A stretch of 64,000 nt of DNA from an uncultured Flavobacteriaceae bacterium (GTDB taxonomy: Bacteria; Bacteroidota; Bacteroidia; Flavobacteriales; Flavobacteriaceae). Numbering within the stretch: position 1 is the first letter of the stretch; every line of letters begins with the position of its first letter. The notes beneath the pieces were generated by a model. The model saw only the letters and a list, made by a program, of their open reading frames with translations, was not told the origin of the DNA and searched no databases. Positions 62,468-64,000 of this stretch are shown one piece after another. A program made the translations under genes and the position numbers. The stretch lies in contig CANMSB010000003.1 in NCBI GenBank assembly GCA_947500445.1, positions 62,001-126,000 on the forward strand. The letters run 5' to 3'.

Positions 62468-62775
62468 ACTAGAAGTGTTTCAAATGAATTGGATACTTTA
62501 ATGGAATTCGGTCTTTGGGCATCAGCCAATTTTTTCACAAAGCCCTTTGCCCCATAGGTTTTGGAATAAAACATCAGAATCGCAAATACCACCAAGATTA
62601 AAAGGGTCGTAATCAGTAGCGCCAAAGCGGTGGGGATGATAGTCGATAGTCCAAGCCCGATAATGATACAGGCAAGCCCCAAATAAATACAGTAGTTGAT
62701 ATAGACTGCCTTTAGGCCCAAGAAGAGCACTTCTTTTTGAAGCCCCTTTTTAATATGTAGGTACTCCTGTTCCAT
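62452..62775 (-). CDS. traF: Conjugal transfer protein TraF (DUF4133)
   Basis: A 107-residue membrane protein with two close helices (about 25-44 and 47-67) and a short cytoplasmic tail (KGFVKKLADAQRPNSIKVS). Length and layout match DUF4133/TraF, the VirB3-like subunit. Its 3' end overlaps traG by 16 bp. Confidence 0.88.
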   Translation of the reverse strand: MEQEYLHIKKGLQKEVLFLGLKAVYINYCIYLGLACIIIGLGLSTIIPTALALLITTLLILVVFAILMFYSKTYGAKGFVKKLADAQRPNSIKVSNSFETLLVWKNN

Positions 62776-62793
62776 AACAAAAGGTATTGCGTG

Positions 62794-63111
62794 TTAGGAA
62801 CGGATGCTATCGCCTACGGCCAGAAGAATAAAGAAGAGCGCAATACCGATAATCGTATTGCCGACCTTCTTTGTAAGATCACTTTGTTGCTCTCTTAAAT
62901 AGAGGTAGACCAACGAACCGATGATTACGGAAACACCAGCTATGGTCTTTACGACCCCGACAATACTGTCGGCAATGCTTTCGGCCTCACTTTCGGTCTT
63001 TTGGAATTCGCTGACCAGTTCGTTGAGTTGCGAGAAGAGGTCAGTCGGAACAAATAGGATCAACAATAAAAGTAATAGGAATTCTTTAGGATTCGGGGTC
63101 GGCGGATTCAT
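62794..63111 (-). CDS. traE: Conjugal transfer protein TraE (DUF4134)
   Basis: A 105-residue protein starting at ATG 63111 (MNPPTPNPKEFLLLLLLILF); a longer in-frame start at 63153 would lie deeper inside the upstream gene. After the signal-like helix come a helical segment and two further hydrophobic segments (VVKTIAGVSVIIGSLVYLYL, IIGIALFFILLAVGDSI), as in DUF4134/TraE, the VirB2 pilin-like subunit. It overlaps the upstream gene by 26 bp. Confidence 0.85.
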   Translation of the reverse strand: MNPPTPNPKEFLLLLLLILFVPTDLFSQLNELVSEFQKTESEAESIADSIVGVVKTIAGVSVIIGSLVYLYLREQQSDLTKKVGNTIIGIALFFILLAVGDSIRS

Positions 63112-63442
63112 CGTCCACGGAATCCTTGCTACGGATAACTTTGAGTTTTTCATGCTTTTTACGAGTTAAGGAATTTATATCATCTTCATCAGATGAACCC
63201 TTTTTAAAAGCATCCAGTAGCTTGGAATTATTTTCTGTGTCCTCTACTACCTGGTCGAGTATATCTTCCAAATCGGTTTGTTCAAATGATGTATTATTTA
63301 CAAATATATCATTATTTTGCAAATATGAATCATTCGAAGCATCTTTTTTTTCTTTTGGGTCTTTTTTAATTTTCAAGACCCAGAAGACATACCCATAATA
63401 GAGTATGGCCAAACCGATTAGAATTTTCCAGTAGAAGTTCAA
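63086..63442 (-). CDS. Small membrane protein at the head of the tra operon
   Basis: A 118-residue product with a TTG start; no ATG fits and an in-frame TAA lies 14 codons upstream. One N-terminal helix (WKILIGLAILYYGYVFWVL) is followed by an acidic, probably disordered cytoplasmic tail rich in Asp, Glu and Ser. I do not recognise it; it takes the place of traD in related operons. It overlaps traE, which ties it to the transfer operon. Confidence 0.65.
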   Translation of the reverse strand: MNFYWKILIGLAILYYGYVFWVLKIKKDPKEKKDASNDSYLQNNDIFVNNTSFEQTDLEDILDQVVEDTENNSKLLDAFKKGSSDEDDINSLTRKKHEKLKVIRSKDSVDDESADPES

Positions 63443-63564
63443 TGTTATATTGTCTTTGCAAAGAGAACGGCCACTAGACCTTTATCTCAACCTTACTACA
63501 ACGAAAATTGGCCGTTTTTCTTGTATCGTTCAAAGTATTGTCAATTTCTTTCTCTCCCCTTTTC

Positions 63565-63717
63565 CTGCGGAAGTTTGAAAATCCTACACTCCAAGCCGAC
63601 CCGAGCGGCCGACCTTCGCCCGCTCGCTTTCGGGAGGCTTTCCGTTCCAGTTTTTCAAACACCCTCGGAAACGCGCATAAACACAAGACGGCGAAAAAAG
63701 TCGCCGCCTTGCATTTA
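63565..63717 (-). other. GC-rich structured element, copy 2 (upstream of the tra operon)
   Basis: Same architecture as 51415-51566. GTTTGAAAA (63573-63581) pairs with TTTTCAAAC (63652-63660) around an inner stem CGAGCGG (63602-63608) / CCGCTCG (63620-63626). A second stem pairs AAACACAAGACGGCGA (63679-63694) with TCGCCGCCTTGCATTT (63701-63716), 13 of 16 pairs. Paired positions change together between copies. On the minus strand it lies 120-275 nt before the tra operon, so it may be part of its leader RNA. Open frames across it are probably spurious. Confidence 0.75.
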
Positions 63718-63822
63718 TTTTTTCCATGCTAGGGATGGTTTGAATACCTATTTATCAAAGTATAAAACAACCTTTTCACTACTATTATCCAAAAGTAATC
63801 CGCACACAAAATTTATCATTTA

Positions 63823-63861
63823 TTTTCATCTGTTTTCATGTAGTATTTTCATGTAAAATAC
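63823..63861 (+). repeat. TTTTCAT decamer repeats and a small inverted repeat
   Basis: TTTTCATCTG (63823-63832), TTTTCATGTA (63833-63842) and TTTTCATGTA (63846-63855) echo the decamers beside the att site. GTATTTT (63843-63849) and AAAATAC (63855-63861) form an inverted repeat across the last copy. Confidence 0.45.
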
Positions 63862-63902
63862 TGATTATTAAATAGATAAGATTCATTCTGTTTTTCTATA
63901 TT

Positions 63903-63966
63903 TATCCGCAGGGGCGGATAGCAAGTTATATTTTAAGTGCCTTAAAATGACTACTTCTGACGAAGT
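63903..63966. other. Candidate oriT: cluster of three inverted repeats
   Basis: TATCCGC-AGGG-GCGGATA (63903-63920), ATTTTAAG-TGC-CTTAAAAT (63930-63948) and ACTTC-TGAC-GAAGT (63953-63966) follow one another, with AGCAAGTT between the first two. Such clusters sit at origins of transfer, and this one lies in a non-coding stretch on the far side of the tra operon promoter region, where mobilisation genes would be expected. The relaxase itself is outside the window. Apart from this, the GC-rich element and the decamers, 63443-64000 holds no gene. Confidence 0.4.
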
Positions 63967-64000
63967 GAAAATGAATAAAATCTGAAAAAGCCTGTACTGA

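Larger units (their letters stand above)
16417..64000. mobile_element. Integrative and conjugative element (left part; runs past the window)
   Basis: The element is bounded on the left by the tRNA-Arg att fragment and has a tyrosine integrase reading inward, a small HTH excisionase-like gene, cargo, and a Bacteroidota tra operon (52.1-63.4 kb). Base composition drops visibly at the boundary: gldM lines are near half G+C, while integrase lines are often below one third. Relaxase, coupling protein and the right att site are not in the window and should lie beyond 64000. It is active-looking, with no frameshift seen in the integrase or tra genes. Confidence 0.88.

Noticed and set aside
63474-63686. 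70-aa frame in GC-rich element copy 2
   Set aside because: Same reasoning as copy 1; it overlaps the predicted stems entirely.

Overview
The window comes from a Bacteroidota genome of the Flavobacteriaceae type, probably marine. This rests on a complete gldKLMN (type IX secretion/gliding) operon, TAnnTTTG-type -7 promoter elements close to start codons, Bacteroidota-type tyrosine integrase and tra genes, and the near absence of Shine-Dalgarno sites. No species is assigned.

Chromosomal part (1 to about 16,416; visibly richer in G+C). It starts inside an arginase/formimidoylglutamase-family gene, followed by gldK-gldL-gldM-gldN and a strong terminator. A roughly 1 kb field of degenerate repeats comes next. 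Then come a FAD amine oxidoreductase, a DUF983 protein, an ABC-F ATPase, a secreted LRR protein, a palindromic repeat, a DUF2807 adhesin-like protein, a fumarylacetoacetate-hydrolase-family enzyme and a TPR/HisKA_2 sensor kinase. This part ends in a 169-bp tandem repeat that touches the 3' part of a tRNA-Arg(TCT).

Mobile part (16,417 to beyond 64,000; AT-richer at first). An integrative and conjugative element (ICE) appears to be inserted at the tRNA-Arg 3' end. Only the displaced 3' tRNA fragment (one att site) lies in the window, next to a tyrosine integrase and a small HTH protein that may be the excisionase. The other end of the window holds a Bacteroidota tra operon on the minus strand: a small membrane protein, then traE, F, G, I, J, K, M, N, O and a giant traQ-like lipoprotein. 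A cluster of inverted repeats at 63.9 kb is a candidate oriT.

Cargo (about 19.2 to 52.1 kb). (i) A Tle1-like DUF2235 lipoprotein hydrolase sits between two paralogous lipoproteins, beside an LpxR-like lipid A deacylase. (ii) A probable ten-gene minus-strand operon (34,734 to 24,063) encodes a small secreted protein, a Dcu transporter, aspartase, periplasmic asparaginase, a di-heme fumarate reductase/succinate dehydrogenase (C, A, B), a porin, a UPF0126/TRIC protein and a PagL-like deacylase. Its logic is asparagine to aspartate to fumarate to succinate, i.e. amino-acid-fed fumarate respiration. (iii) A lipoprotein-gltS operon lies beside a membrane-bound LytTR regulator and an AraC regulator. 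(iv) There is a metallo-hydrolase and an outer-membrane barrel cluster. (v) A second minus-strand operon carries a TolC protein fused to an ABC substrate-binding-like domain, an adaptor, an RND pump, a K+-channel-like protein and a TerB-like protein. A motif shared upstream of the operons in (ii), (iii) and (v) suggests co-regulation. Two small protein families each occur three times across the cargo, which suggests that it was built or amplified as a set.

Two copies of a GC-rich, RNA-like structured element lie upstream of the efflux operon and of the tra operon, in the same orientation relative to those genes.
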